Shown piece by piece: positions 1 through 8,466 of a stretch of DNA of 64,000 bases. The notes beneath the pieces were generated by a model, which saw nothing but the letters and a program-made list of their open reading frames with translations, was not told where the DNA came from and searched no databases. This DNA is from Streptomyces caniscabiei (GTDB lineage Bacteria; Actinomycetota; Actinomycetes; Streptomycetales; Streptomycetaceae), in NCBI RefSeq assembly GCF_014930365.1, contig NZ_JABXWI010000006.1, positions 472,189 through 536,188 of the forward strand, given 5' to 3'. A program made the position numbers and the translations under genes. Numbering within the stretch: position 1 is the first letter of the stretch; the number at the start of each line of letters is the position of its first letter.

Positions 1-4
1 CGGG

Positions 5-451
5 GTGCCGCACGGCGAGCGGACCACGGCCGCGGGGCACGCGTATCCGGTGTTCGACGAGATCGAGTTGTGGGCGCCGTCCCCCGTGCCGACCTGGGTG
101 GTGCTGCTGGAGGCCGCGACCGAGGCGGACCGGGACGCGCTGGAGCGGCTCGCGGCGGACGCGGGGTTCGCGGCGGAGGACTGGTCGTCGTCGGTGCGGT
201 TGCTGTGCCGGCTGTGCTCGGAGTCGCGGATGCCGTCCGACGAGGGCGACGGCGAGCATCTCGATCCGCACGATCACAGTGAGCCGGGGCATCCCGGGCC
301 GCTGGGACACGTCACGGACGGGCAGCTGTGGGCGCCGGAGCGGGAGTGCGGGGTGGCCGCGCCGGCCTCGCTGGTCCGGGGGTTGCTGGACGGGTGGGTG
401 GCCGACAGTCCGGATTCCCGTGATTGGCGGGATCTGGAAGAGGTTTGTTAG
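5..451 (+). CDS. Hypothetical protein, probably the C-terminal part of a longer gene
   Basis: The frame is open from the window edge, and the GTG at 5 has no visible ribosome binding site, so this is probably the 3' part of a longer gene. The visible 148 residues are acidic, with a CRLCSESR stretch followed by a His/Asp/Glu-rich patch (HLDPHDHSEPGH) that could bind metal, and the protein ends ...DLEEVC. I do not recognise a family. It lies upstream of def on the same strand, with a 137-base gap holding one copy of a dispersed repeat, so co-transcription is uncertain. Confidence 0.5.
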   Translation: MPHGERTTAAGHAYPVFDEIELWAPSPVPTWVVLLEAATEADRDALERLAADAGFAAEDWSSSVRLLCRLCSESRMPSDEGDGEHLDPHDHSEPGHPGPLGHVTDGQLWAPERECGVAAPASLVRGLLDGWVADSPDSRDWRDLEEVC

Positions 452-493
452 GGGGCTCGCGGTTCCCTTTCGGCCACGGTTCGTCGTGGTTGC

Positions 494-515
494 TCGCGCA
501 GTTCCCCGCGCCCCT
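494..515 (+). repeat. Dispersed intergenic repeat, copy 1
   Basis: This 22-base core (starts TCGCGCAGTTCCCCGCG) recurs exactly or nearly so at 8607, 13406, 52552 and 54701 in this window, always between genes. Here it sits between the upstream gene and def and is followed by a short hairpin-forming stretch (ACGGGGCTCGGTCCCCGT). Confidence 0.7.
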
Positions 516-588
516 TACGGGGCTCGGTCCCCGTACCCTGTATCAGCAACTTCATCGCTTGTTGTTTTGAGGAAGGCGTACGTCTGTC

Positions 589-1239
589 ATGGCCCAGCAG
601 GACACCGATCAGCAGCACGTGGGCGTGCTCCCCGTCGATGACGAGGGGTTCGTCGTCGACACGGAGGACTGCGAGGAGCGCGAGCAGGCCTACCGCGAGC
701 GTGGCACGTCGTTGCCGATCACCGTGGTCGGGAACCCGGTGCTGCACAAGGAGTGCAAGGACGTCACGGAATTCGGCGACGAGCTGGCCAAGCTGGTGGA
801 CGACATGTTCGCCAGCCAGCACACCGCCGAGGGCGTGGGCCTGGCCGCGAACCAGGTCGGCGTCGACCTGAAGGTGTTCGTGTACGACTGCCCGGACGAC
901 GAGGGCAAGCGCCACACCGGTGTCGTCTGCAACCCGAAGCTGGTCGAACTGCCCGCCGAGAAGCGCCGGTTGGACGACAGCAACGAGGGCTGCCTGTCCG
1001 TGCCGACGGCGTACATGCCGCTCGCCCGCCCCGACTACGCCGAGGTCACCGGGCAGGACGAGAAGGGCAACCCGATCAAGGTCCGCGGCACCGGCTACTT
1101 CGCGCGCTGCCTCCAGCACGAGACCGACCACCTCTACGGCTACCTCTACATCGACCGGCTCTCCAAGCGCGACCGCAAGGACGCCCTGCGGCAGATGGCC
1201 GAGAACGAGCCCCGCTACCCCGTGGTCGCCAACGACTGA
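589..1239 (+). CDS. def: Peptide deformylase
   Basis: Removes the N-formyl group from nascent proteins in the cytoplasm. All three family motifs are present: GVGLAANQVG (residues 82-91), EGCLSV (about 134) and HETDH (about 178), which supply the Cys and two His metal ligands and the catalytic Glu. At 216 residues it is longer than the typical ~170-180 because of an acidic N-terminal extension of about 40 residues, which I recall from other Streptomyces deformylases. ATG at 589 follows a GAGGAAGG ribosome binding site. The downstream gene is convergent. Confidence 0.95.
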   Translation: MAQQDTDQQHVGVLPVDDEGFVVDTEDCEEREQAYRERGTSLPITVVGNPVLHKECKDVTEFGDELAKLVDDMFASQHTAEGVGLAANQVGVDLKVFVYDCPDDEGKRHTGVVCNPKLVELPAEKRRLDDSNEGCLSVPTAYMPLARPDYAEVTGQDEKGNPIKVRGTGYFARCLQHETDHLYGYLYIDRLSKRDRKDALRQMAENEPRYPVVAND

Positions 1240-1256
1240 GCGGGTCCGCAGCCGCC

Positions 1257-2219
1257 TCAGGCGGCCTCCGGGCCCCGGAACGTCCGGCGGTAGGCCTGCG
1301 GGGTCGTGCCCAGCGACCGGACGAACTGATGACGCAGGGCGGCGGCGGTGCCGAAGCCGGTGCGCCAGGCGATGGCGTCCACCGTCTCGTCCGTCGCCTC
1401 CAGCAACCGCTGGGCCAGCAGCACCCGTTGGCGCAGGATCCAGCGGTACGGCGTGGTCCCGGTCTCCTGCTGGAAGCGGCGCGCGAAGGTGCGCGGGGAC
1501 ATGTGCGCGCGGGCGGCGAGCTGCTCGACGGTGACCTCCTCGTCGAGATGCCGCTCCATCCACACGAGCACCTCGCCGACTGTGTCGCACTGCGAGCGCG
1601 GCAGCGGCCGCTCGATGAACTGGGCCTGGCCGCCGTCGCGGTGCGGCGGCACCACCATCCGCCGGGCGATCCTGTTCGCCACCTCCGGCCCCTGCTCCTT
1701 GCGGACGATGTGCAGACAGGCGTCGATACCGGCCGCCGTGCCCGCCGAGGTGATCACCGGGTCCGCGTCCACGTACAGCACGTCCGGCTCGACCATCGCG
1801 CGCGGATACTGCCGGGCCAGTTCCTCGGCGTGCCGCCAGTGGACCGTGCACGGCCGGCCGTCCAGCAGCCCGGCGGCGCCGAGCACGAAGACGCCCGAGC
1901 ACACGCTCAGCACCCGGGCGCCCCGGTCCGCGGCCCGGCGCAGCGCGTCGAGCAGCTCGGCCGGGTAGGTCCGGTGCACATAGCTGTCGCCCGCCGGTAC
2001 GACGACCAGGTCGGCCTCTTCGAGCCGGTCCAGGCCGTACGGCGTGGAGACGGTGAACCCCGCGTGCGTCCCCAGGGTCGGGCCCTCCGCCGAGGCGACC
2101 GCGAAGTCGTACACCGGCAGGCCCTCGTCGCTGCGGTCGAGGCCGAAGACCTCGCAGACGACGCCCAGTTCGAAGGGATGTATCCCGTCCATGAGGATGG
2201 CGGCCACGTTCTTCAGCAT
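1257..2219 (-). CDS. GlxA-type transcriptional regulator (DJ-1/PfpI domain plus AraC HTH)
   Basis: The N-terminal ~190 residues form a DJ-1/PfpI-like domain with a nucleophile-elbow-like SVCSGVFVLG motif. The C-terminal ~100 residues carry two AraC-type helix-turn-helices (MSPRTFARRFQQETG and the FGTAAALRHQF region). I chose the ATG at 2219 (MLKNVAAILMDG), which has a GGAGGAGG upstream; the longer ORF start lacks support. The S. coelicolor class Ia nrd operon is described as nrdABS, with nrdS coding for an AraC-like protein. This gene lies on the same strand downstream of nrdAB but is separated by two opposite-strand genes, so it is a candidate, not proven, displaced nrdS. Confidence 0.85.
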   Translation of the reverse strand: MLKNVAAILMDGIHPFELGVVCEVFGLDRSDEGLPVYDFAVASAEGPTLGTHAGFTVSTPYGLDRLEEADLVVVPAGDSYVHRTYPAELLDALRRAADRGARVLSVCSGVFVLGAAGLLDGRPCTVHWRHAEELARQYPRAMVEPDVLYVDADPVITSAGTAAGIDACLHIVRKEQGPEVANRIARRMVVPPHRDGGQAQFIERPLPRSQCDTVGEVLVWMERHLDEEVTVEQLAARAHMSPRTFARRFQQETGTTPYRWILRQRVLLAQRLLEATDETVDAIAWRTGFGTAAALRHQFVRSLGTTPQAYRRTFRGPEAA

Positions 2220-2312
2220 GCTGCCAGTGTGCCTCCTCCGTGGCAGGAATTCGAGGGGGTGCGGCAGTCCTGCCACTGTTTGTCAGGAGCGTTCGGCGCG
2301 ACAGTGGTGTCC

Positions 2313-2489
2313 ATGGATACGACACAGCTGCAAGGACTCATCGGAACACTGGCCGTCCTCGGACTCCTCGCCCTGGTGGTGCTGCCCGCGGTCGTCGGCG
2401 TCGTGCACGACCGACGCGTCGACCGGCAGCTCGCGCGGGCGGCGGAGGAACGGCGGGCGTCGTCCCACCACGTCGCCCGCCCCGCCTGA
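2313..2489 (+). CDS. Small single-pass membrane protein
   Basis: A 58-residue ORF starting MDTTQLQGLIGTLAVLG. Residues ~7-30 are a strongly hydrophobic helix followed by a basic, Arg/Ala-rich tail (VHDRRVDRQLARAAEERR), which predicts one membrane segment with a cytoplasmic tail. It is divergent from the GlxA-type regulator and shares a ~90-base intergenic region with it. Function is unknown. The in-frame ORF extends far upstream, but that part is only the antisense of the regulator. Confidence 0.6.
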   Translation: MDTTQLQGLIGTLAVLGLLALVVLPAVVGVVHDRRVDRQLARAAEERRASSHHVARPA

Positions 2490-2553
2490 TCGCCTACCTG
2501 TACGACAGTGATCAGCCCTCTGTGTAGCCTCTCCTCGACCCAAGGGGAGGATC

Positions 2554-3351
2554 ATGAGACACAGAACGCGCCCCGCACACGGCCGGACCCTGGCCGTGGC
2601 GGGCGGGGCGGCGGCCCTGGTGCTGCTGGCGGCGACCGGCGCCCATGCCGAGGGCAAGGGGGACGTCCGCGTCACCAGGACGGTCGTCAACGGGGGCAAG
2701 AACGTCATCATCGGAACGGCGAAGACCATCCGGTACCCGGTCGCCGTCACCGTCAAGGACAACTCGGGTGCCAAGAAGATCACCGATCTCAGCACCTTCA
2801 ACCGGACCAACGGCTACGGCTTCACGACCTGGGACGGTGACTCGTCCTGCAAGAAGAAGAGTTCGACGACATCGGTGTGCACGGGAACGATGACGGTCGA
2901 CCCCGGCTGGATCGCCGACAGCGACGACATCGACTCCAACCGCGTCGCCGGAGTCTGGCAGGTCAACGCCACCGTCAAGGCGAACGACGGTGATTACTGG
3001 ATCTCCGACGACATCGCCCGGTACAAGGTCAAGCGCGCCTCGGTCCTGACCTCCGTGATCAAGCCCGAGAAGGTCACCAAGGGCACGGCGATCACCGTCG
3101 GCGGCAAGCTGACCCGGGCCGACTGGGAGACGCTGACGTACCGCGGCTTCACCGGGCAGTCGGTACAGCTCCAGTTCAGGAAGAAGGGCGCCGCCCGCTA
3201 CACCACCGTGAAGACGGTGAAGACGGGCAGCGCCGGCAAGGTCGCCGCCAAGGTGACCGTCACGGCGGCGGGCAGCTGGCGCTGGTACTTCCCCGGCACG
3301 ACGACGACCGCGAGGGTCACCTCGGCCGGGGACGCGGTCACCCTCAAGTGA
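2554..3351 (+). CDS. Secreted protein of unknown function
   Basis: 265 residues with a clear Sec signal peptide: basic start (MRHRTRPAHGR), hydrophobic core (LAVAGGAAALVLLAATG) and AHA cleavage site near residue 33. The mature part is Lys/Thr/Val-rich, suggesting beta-sandwich repeats. A pair of Cys in SSCKKKSSTTSVC may form a disulfide. A C-terminal segment (KGTAITVGGKLTRADW...VQLQFRKKG) resembles a bacterial Ig-like module. GGGGAGG precedes the ATG. It lies on the strand opposite nrdAB and interrupts the nrdAB/AraC-like order. Confidence 0.8.
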   Translation: MRHRTRPAHGRTLAVAGGAAALVLLAATGAHAEGKGDVRVTRTVVNGGKNVIIGTAKTIRYPVAVTVKDNSGAKKITDLSTFNRTNGYGFTTWDGDSSCKKKSSTTSVCTGTMTVDPGWIADSDDIDSNRVAGVWQVNATVKANDGDYWISDDIARYKVKRASVLTSVIKPEKVTKGTAITVGGKLTRADWETLTYRGFTGQSVQLQFRKKGAARYTTVKTVKTGSAGKVAAKVTVTAAGSWRWYFPGTTTTARVTSAGDAVTLK

Positions 3352-3407
3352 CCCCGGCGGACCGGGAGTTCCTCGGAACCCCCGGCGGACCGGGAGTTTC
3401 CCGGAGC
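3352..3407. repeat. Two-copy 28-bp tandem repeat between convergent genes
   Basis: The 19-base segment CCCCGGCGGACCGGGAGTT occurs at 3352 and again at 3380, giving a 28-base period with diverged filler. It sits between the stop codons of the secreted protein gene and nrdB and could form alternative stems that terminate both transcripts. Confidence 0.55.
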
Positions 3408-3435
3408 ACCCGGCCGGGGGCTCCGAGAGGAACCC

Positions 3436-4449
3436 CTAGAAGTCCTCGTCCAGGTCGACGGTGCCCTCCACCGCGACCTGGTACGCGGACGGACGCCGCT
3501 CGAAGAAGTTGGTCAGCTCCTGGACGCCCTGCAACTCCATGAAGGAGAAGGGGTTCTCCGAGCCGTAGACCGGGGCGAAACCGAGGCGGGTCAGGCGCTG
3601 GTCGGCCACGCACTCCAGGTACTGCCGCATCGACTCGGTGTTCATGCCCGGGAGGCCGTCACCGCACAGGTCGCGCCCGAACTGCAGCTCGGCCTCGACG
3701 GCCTCCCTCAGCATGTCCGTGACCTGCTGCTGGAGCTGGTCGTCGAAGAGCTCCGGCTCCTCCTTGCGGACGGTGTCCACCACCTCGAAGGCGAAGGACA
3801 TGTGCATCGTCTCGTCGCGGAACACCCAGTTGGTGCCGGTGGCCAGACCGTGCAGCAGACCCCGGCTGCGGAACCAGTAGACGTACGCGAAGGCGCCGTA
3901 GAAGAACAGGCCCTCGATGCACGCCGCGAAGCAGATCAGGTTGAGCAGGAAGCGGCGGCGGTCCGCCTGGGACTCCAGCCGGTCCAGCTTCTCGACTGAG
4001 TCCATCCACCGGAAGCAGAACTCCGCCTTCTCCCGGATGGAGGGGATGTTCTCCACCGCCGCGAAGGCCGCCGTCCGGTCCTCCGGGTCGGGGAGGTAGG
4101 TGTCCAGCAGCGTCAGATAGAACTGGACGTGCACGGCCTCCTCGAAGAGCTGGCGGCTCAGATAGAGCCGCGCCTCGGGGGAGTTGATGTGCTTGTAGAG
4201 AGTCAGCACGAGGTTGTTCGCCACGATCGAGTCGCCCGTCGCGAAGAACGCGACCAGACGGCCGATCAGGTGCTGCTCCGCGGGGGAGAGCTTCGCGAGG
4301 TCGGCGACGTCCGAGTGGAGGTCGACCTCCTCCACGGTCCAGGTGTTCTTGATCGCGTCCCGGTAGCGCTCGTAGAAGTCCGGGTAACGCATCGGGCGGA
4401 GCGTCAGCTCGAAGCCGGGGTCGAGGAGATTCTGGTTGCTGGACATCAC
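3436..4449 (-). CDS. nrdB: Class Ia ribonucleotide reductase, beta (radical-generating) subunit
   Basis: The 337-residue di-iron subunit carries the stable tyrosyl radical for dNTP synthesis. Visible ligands are E104 and H107 (EEAVHVQFY), with the radical Tyr at 111 in the E-x2-H-x3-Y spacing of E. coli NrdB. Further ligands are the Glu in CIEGLFFYGAF and the Glu/His in RDETMHMSFA. The acidic C-terminal tail ...DLDEDF is the usual docking peptide for the alpha subunit. ATG at 4449 overlaps the nrdA stop (ATGA), indicating translational coupling. No nrdS follows directly. Confidence 0.96.
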   Translation of the reverse strand: MMSSNQNLLDPGFELTLRPMRYPDFYERYRDAIKNTWTVEEVDLHSDVADLAKLSPAEQHLIGRLVAFFATGDSIVANNLVLTLYKHINSPEARLYLSRQLFEEAVHVQFYLTLLDTYLPDPEDRTAAFAAVENIPSIREKAEFCFRWMDSVEKLDRLESQADRRRFLLNLICFAACIEGLFFYGAFAYVYWFRSRGLLHGLATGTNWVFRDETMHMSFAFEVVDTVRKEEPELFDDQLQQQVTDMLREAVEAELQFGRDLCGDGLPGMNTESMRQYLECVADQRLTRLGFAPVYGSENPFSFMELQGVQELTNFFERRPSAYQVAVEGTVDLDEDF

Positions 4450-6917
4450 TGACAGGCCTCGCAGGACTCGGGGTTCTCAAGGGAGCAGGCGACGGCGTCC
4501 GGGTCGGCCGCCTGCTGTGCCGGGATGGTGTTCTCGGGCAGGGCCGGGGTCTGCGCCGCGCCCCTGCCCTGCGCCGCGCGGGCGATGCGGGTCGCCGGGC
4601 GGGAGCGCAGGTAGTACGTGGTCTTCAGGCCCGACTTCCAGGCGTACGCGTACATCGAGGAGAGCTTGCCGATGGTCGGCGTCTCCAGGAACAGGTTGAG
4701 CGACTGCGCCTGGTCCAGATACGGCGTGCGGGCGGCGGCCATGTCGATCAGGCCGCGCTGCGGGATCTCCCAGGCCGTGCGGTACAGCGCCCGGACCTCG
4801 GCCGGGATCCACGCGAAGTCCTGCACCGAGCCATTGGACTCGCGCAGCGCCTCACGGGTGCGGGCGTCCCAGACGCCCAGCTCCTTCAGGTCCTTCACCA
4901 GATACGAGTTGACCTGGAGGAACTCGCCGGACAGCGTCTCGCGCTTGAACAGGTTGGACACCTGCGGCTCGATGCACTCGTACACACCGGCGATCGAGGC
5001 GATGGTGGCCGTCGGCGCGATGGCGAGGAGCAGGGAGTTGCGCAGGCCGGTCCTCGCGACGCGCTCACGCAGGGCCGCCCAGCGCTCCGACCAGGTGAAC
5101 TCGACACCGTAGTGGTCGGGGTGCAGCACACCGCGCGCCGTGCGCGTCTTCTCCCAGGCCGGCAGCGGGCCCGTGCGCTCGGCGAGGTCGGCGGAGGCCT
5201 CGTACGCGGCGAGCATGATCCGCTCGGCGATCCGGGTGGAGAGCGCCTTCGCCTCGGGGGAGTCGAAGGGCAGCCGCAGTTGGAAGAAGACGTCCTGGAG
5301 ACCCATGGCGCCGAGCCCGACCGGACGCCACTTGGCGTTGGAGCGGCCCGCCTGCTCGGTCGGGTAGAAGTTGATGTCGACCACGCGGTCGAGGAAGGTG
5401 ACGGCGGTGCGGACGGTCGCGTCCAGCCGCGCCCAGTCCATGTCGCCCGTAGCCCGGTCGACGAACGCGCCGAGGTTCACCGAGCCCAGGTTGCAGACCG
5501 CGGTCTCCTCGTCGTTGGTGACCTCCAGGATCTCCGTGCAGAGGTTGGAGGAGTGGATGACATGGCCCGGCTCGGCCGTCTGGTTCGCCGTGCGGTTGGC
5601 CGCGTCCTTGAAGGTCATCCAGCCGTTGCCGGTCTGCGCGAGGGTGCGCATCATCCGGCCGTACAGGTCACGGGCGGCGATGGTCTTCTTCGCGAGGCCC
5701 TCCGCCTCCGCCCTGCGGTACGCGGCCTCGAACTCCTCGCCCCACAGGTCGACCAGCTCGGGCACGTCGGACGGGGAGAACAGCGACCACTGCTCGTCGG
5801 CCTCGACCCGGCGCATGAACTCGTCCGGGATCCAGTGCGCCAGGTTCAGGTTGTGCGTACGCCGGGCGTCCTCGCCGGTGTTGTCGCGCAGCTCCAGGAA
5901 CTCCTCGATGTCGGAGTGCCAGGTCTCCAGGTAGACCGCGGCCGCGCCCTTGCGCCGGCCGCCCTGGTTCACGGCGGCGACCGAGGCGTCCAGCGTCTTC
6001 AGGAACGGCACGATGCCGTTGGAGTGCCCGTTGGTGCCCCGGATCAGCGAACCGCGCGAGCGGATGCGGGAGTACGACAGGCCGATGCCGCCGGCGTGCT
6101 TCGAGAGGCGGGCCACCTGGTGGTAGCGGTCGTAGAGGGAGTCCAGCTCGTCCAGCGGGGAGTCGAGGAGGTAGCAGGACGACATCTGGGGGTGTCGCGT
6201 ACCGGAGTTGAAGAGCGTGGGGGAGGAGGGGAGGTAGTCGAGGCGGCTCATGAGCCCGTAGAGCGCGGCGACTTCGTCGAGGGCGCGGACGCCCGCCTGC
6301 TCGTCGGCCCCCGTCTCCTCGGCCAGGCCCGCGGCGACTCGCAGCATGAAGTGCTGGGGCGTCTCGACGACCTTGCGGGTGAGGGGGTGACGGAGCAGAT
6401 AGCGGCTGTACAGGGTGCGCAGGCCGAAGTAGCCGAAGCGGTCGTCGCCCGCCGGGTCGATCAGGGCGTCGAGGCGCTCGGCGTGGGTGCGGGTGAACTC
6501 GGCCGTGCGGTCGGCGACGAGGCCCTCGCGGTGCCCGACGGCGATGGAGTCGGTGAACGTCGTGACGCCCTGCGAGGCGGCCTCGGCACGGATGCCGATG
6601 GCCAGCAGCCGGGCGGCCAGTCGCGAGTAGGCGGGGTCCTCGGAGATGAGGCCCGCGGCCGCCTCCGTGGCCAGCTCGCGCAGTTCCGCGACCATCTCGG
6701 CGGAGGACGCGCGCACCGACCGGCCGCGCAGCGCGGCGGCGGCGACCCGGCCGGGGTCGGCGTCGGGGAGGTCGGCGGTCAGCTCGGTCAGGGTCCGCAG
6801 CAACGCGGTACCGGGAGCGTCGGTCTCCGTCGCCGGGTCGGCTGGAACCGGCTCGGCTGCGGCCAGGTCGGCTGCGGCCAGGTCGGCTGACACCGGATCG
6901 GCTGGCGCGATGGTCAC
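4446..6917 (-). CDS. nrdA: Class Ia ribonucleotide reductase, alpha (catalytic) subunit
   Basis: Reduces NDPs to dNDPs using the NrdB radical. Key residues are visible: the redox Cys in MSSCYLLDSP, the active site N-x-C-x-E in SSNLCTEI, the partner Cys in AVCNLGS, the paired radical-transfer Tyr in TTYYLRSRPA and the C-terminal shuttle pair CEAC. I chose GTG at 6917 (VTIAPADPVSADL) because GGGAGAG precedes it; the start at 7010 would run into the riboswitch leader. The N-terminus has a degenerate repeat of AADLAA/ADP units. The first gene of nrdAB, behind a cobalamin riboswitch and NrdR-like boxes. Confidence 0.96.
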   Translation of the reverse strand: MTIAPADPVSADLAAADLAAAEPVPADPATETDAPGTALLRTLTELTADLPDADPGRVAAAALRGRSVRASSAEMVAELRELATEAAAGLISEDPAYSRLAARLLAIGIRAEAASQGVTTFTDSIAVGHREGLVADRTAEFTRTHAERLDALIDPAGDDRFGYFGLRTLYSRYLLRHPLTRKVVETPQHFMLRVAAGLAEETGADEQAGVRALDEVAALYGLMSRLDYLPSSPTLFNSGTRHPQMSSCYLLDSPLDELDSLYDRYHQVARLSKHAGGIGLSYSRIRSRGSLIRGTNGHSNGIVPFLKTLDASVAAVNQGGRRKGAAAVYLETWHSDIEEFLELRDNTGEDARRTHNLNLAHWIPDEFMRRVEADEQWSLFSPSDVPELVDLWGEEFEAAYRRAEAEGLAKKTIAARDLYGRMMRTLAQTGNGWMTFKDAANRTANQTAEPGHVIHSSNLCTEILEVTNDEETAVCNLGSVNLGAFVDRATGDMDWARLDATVRTAVTFLDRVVDINFYPTEQAGRSNAKWRPVGLGAMGLQDVFFQLRLPFDSPEAKALSTRIAERIMLAAYEASADLAERTGPLPAWEKTRTARGVLHPDHYGVEFTWSERWAALRERVARTGLRNSLLLAIAPTATIASIAGVYECIEPQVSNLFKRETLSGEFLQVNSYLVKDLKELGVWDARTREALRESNGSVQDFAWIPAEVRALYRTAWEIPQRGLIDMAAARTPYLDQAQSLNLFLETPTIGKLSSMYAYAWKSGLKTTYYLRSRPATRIARAAQGRGAAQTPALPENTIPAQQAADPDAVACSLENPESCEACQ

Positions 6918-7044
6918 GTGGGGCTCTCCCTCGCTCGGCTGGAGGCCCTGCGGAGGGCAGGCGGCAGCACACGAGCGCACGGGGGCGTCGCGTCCACCGG
7001 CCCATTCCACGAGGCCCGGACGTCAGGGCACCCGGACCGGACGG

Positions 7045-7192
7045 CCGGGCGCACTGTCGGCAGGTGTTCGGACTGAACAGGCGTGCGCACATGGTGATGT
7101 GTACACGCAAGTACACCGTTGCGGGACAGCTCCGGATTCACACCGGATTCCCCTGCGGCGACAGCGAGCATGAGCATACATCTAGTGCCGGG
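7045..7192 (-). promoter_or_regulatory. Cobalamin (AdoCbl) riboswitch in the nrdAB leader
   Basis: Reading the minus strand, 7152-7133 gives GGGAATCCGGTGTGAATCCG followed by GAGCTGTCCCGCAACGGTG, the conserved core of cobalamin riboswitches. Positions 7073-7054 give a B12-box-like segment, GTCCGAACACCTGCCGACAG. It lies about 130 bases upstream of the nrdA start, leaving room for an expression platform. In S. coelicolor the nrdABS leader carries such a switch, so B12 lowers the class Ia enzyme when the B12-dependent class II enzyme can work. Outer boundaries are approximate. Confidence 0.92.
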
Positions 7193-7219
7193 GCGCGGTG
7201 TCACCCCCACATGTTGTGT
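7173..7219. promoter_or_regulatory. Two NrdR-like boxes upstream of nrdAB
   Basis: The 16-mers at 7173-7188 (minus strand GCACTAGATGTATGCT) and 7204-7219 (minus strand ACACAACATGTGGGGG) resemble the NrdR consensus ACACWATATATWGTGT. Their centres are 31 bp apart, three helical turns, the spacing typical of NrdR operators. They sit just upstream of the riboswitch, where the promoter should be. The half-sites are imperfect. Confidence 0.6.
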
Positions 7220-7240
7220 CGCATTCGGCTTCGCAGGGTG

Positions 7241-7393
7241 TCAGAGCGTCAACTCAGAGGTGATCGGCGTGACGTCGGGGACGAAGCTCACTCCGCCCAG
7301 CACCTGTCTGTCGGCGGCTGGGTCGGCCTGGGCGGCGATCTCACCCGGCGCGGCGTACTCCTCGGGAGCCGCTCTCCTGATCGTGATGTCCAT
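7241..7393 (-). pseudogene. Remnant of a GNAT acetyltransferase gene
   Basis: The 50-residue frame starts MDITIRRAAPEEYA, a typical GNAT N-terminus, then jumps to RQVLGGVSFVPD, which resembles the beta4 strand normally some 35-45 residues further on. It stops at ...ITSELTL before any acetyl-CoA-binding motif (R-x-x-G-x-G/A). This is what an internal deletion plus 3' truncation of an acetyltransferase would leave. It could still be translated as a small protein, but acetyltransferase activity is not expected. Confidence 0.6.
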
Positions 7394-7476
7394 GCGTCGC
7401 AGTCTGCACGAGAGGCGGCTCGGCGCGGCGGCGGTTGTCCACAGGGGAGTGCCGCCGGTCGGACAATCGGATTTCG

Positions 7477-8466
7477 TCAGGCCGTCGCCGGCCACTTGGG
7501 CAGCGTCGTCACGAAGTCCTGGGTGAAGTCGCGGGTGCCCGGGCCCAGCGCGACGCGGCCGGTGGCGCGCAGTCGGGCGGTCAGGCCGGGGGACTCGGAG
7601 TAGTAGACGCGCCGGGCGGAGGTCGGCACGAACACGGTCTGGCCGCGGGTGAGTTCGCTCGCGCACTCCACGACGACCGCCCCGTCGGCGGCCTCGACGA
7701 ACGCCTCGTCGCCGCAGACGCCCACCGCCAGCGGATCGTGCAGCGGGCAGGTGCCGTCGCCGCCGTGGCGGGCGTAGGCGTCCATGTAGGTGCGCATCAG
7801 CCGGGCGGCGAGGGCCGTGCCGGGGCCCGCGGCCTCCAGCGCGGCGAGGTCCTCCGGGCGGAACAGCCAGCGGTGCGAGGCGTCCAGGTCGACCATGGTG
7901 AACGGGATGCCGGAGGACAGCACGATCTCGGCGGCGTCCGGGTCGGCCCAGATGTTGAACTCGGCGACCGGGGTGAAGTTGCCCGGGACCTGGGCCGCAC
8001 CGCCCATGAACACGAACTTGCGGACGCGGTGGGCGAAGTGCGGGTCCTCCAGGAGGGCGATGGCCACGTTGGTGAGGGGGCCGGTGGCGCACACCGTCAG
8101 CTCGCCCTCGTACTGCTTCGACAGGCGGAGCAGGGCCTGGGCGGACGACTCCGTCGGGTGGGCGGCCGTCGAGTCGGGCAGGGTCTCGTCGCCGAGGCCC
8201 GCGGGGCCGTGGAAGGCGGATGCCTCGCGGTAGGGGAGGCGGGAGAGGGGCCGGCCGGCGCCTCTGTGGACCGGGATGTGGGTGTCGATGCGGAGGGCTC
8301 TCGCCAGGGCGCGGGCGTTGGCGTACGTCGCCTCGGCGGGGAGGTTGCCGCCGGCGGAGGTGTAGGCCTTGAGGTCCCACAGGCCGGTTCCCAGCAGGTA
8401 CTGGAGGGCTACGGCGTCGTCGATGCCGGGGTCGCTGTCCAGGACGATCGGGGGGCGAACGGTCAC
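7477..8466 (-). CDS. Inosine/uridine-preferring nucleoside hydrolase
   Basis: Hydrolyses ribonucleosides to base plus ribose. The N-terminal DSDPGIDDA (residues 10-18) is the Ca2+-binding DxDxGxDD signature, and later segments (VCATGPLTNVAIAL, FVFMGGAA, EFNIWADPDAA) match the family. 329 residues is a normal length. The GTG start at 8466 has no Shine-Dalgarno but is preceded, six bases upstream, by TACTCT on the minus strand, a -10-like hexamer, so the mRNA may be leaderless. It stands alone, with the acetyltransferase remnant downstream. Confidence 0.9.
   Translation of the reverse strand: MTVRPPIVLDSDPGIDDAVALQYLLGTGLWDLKAYTSAGGNLPAEATYANARALARALRIDTHIPVHRGAGRPLSRLPYREASAFHGPAGLGDETLPDSTAAHPTESSAQALLRLSKQYEGELTVCATGPLTNVAIALLEDPHFAHRVRKFVFMGGAAQVPGNFTPVAEFNIWADPDAAEIVLSSGIPFTMVDLDASHRWLFRPEDLAALEAAGPGTALAARLMRTYMDAYARHGGDGTCPLHDPLAVGVCGDEAFVEAADGAVVVECASELTRGQTVFVPTSARRVYYSESPGLTARLRATGRVALGPGTRDFTQDFVTTLPKWPATA

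Noticed and set aside
5112..6890. Plus-strand frame of 592 codons across nrdA
   Set aside because: Antisense shadow of nrdA with no start context or family signature.
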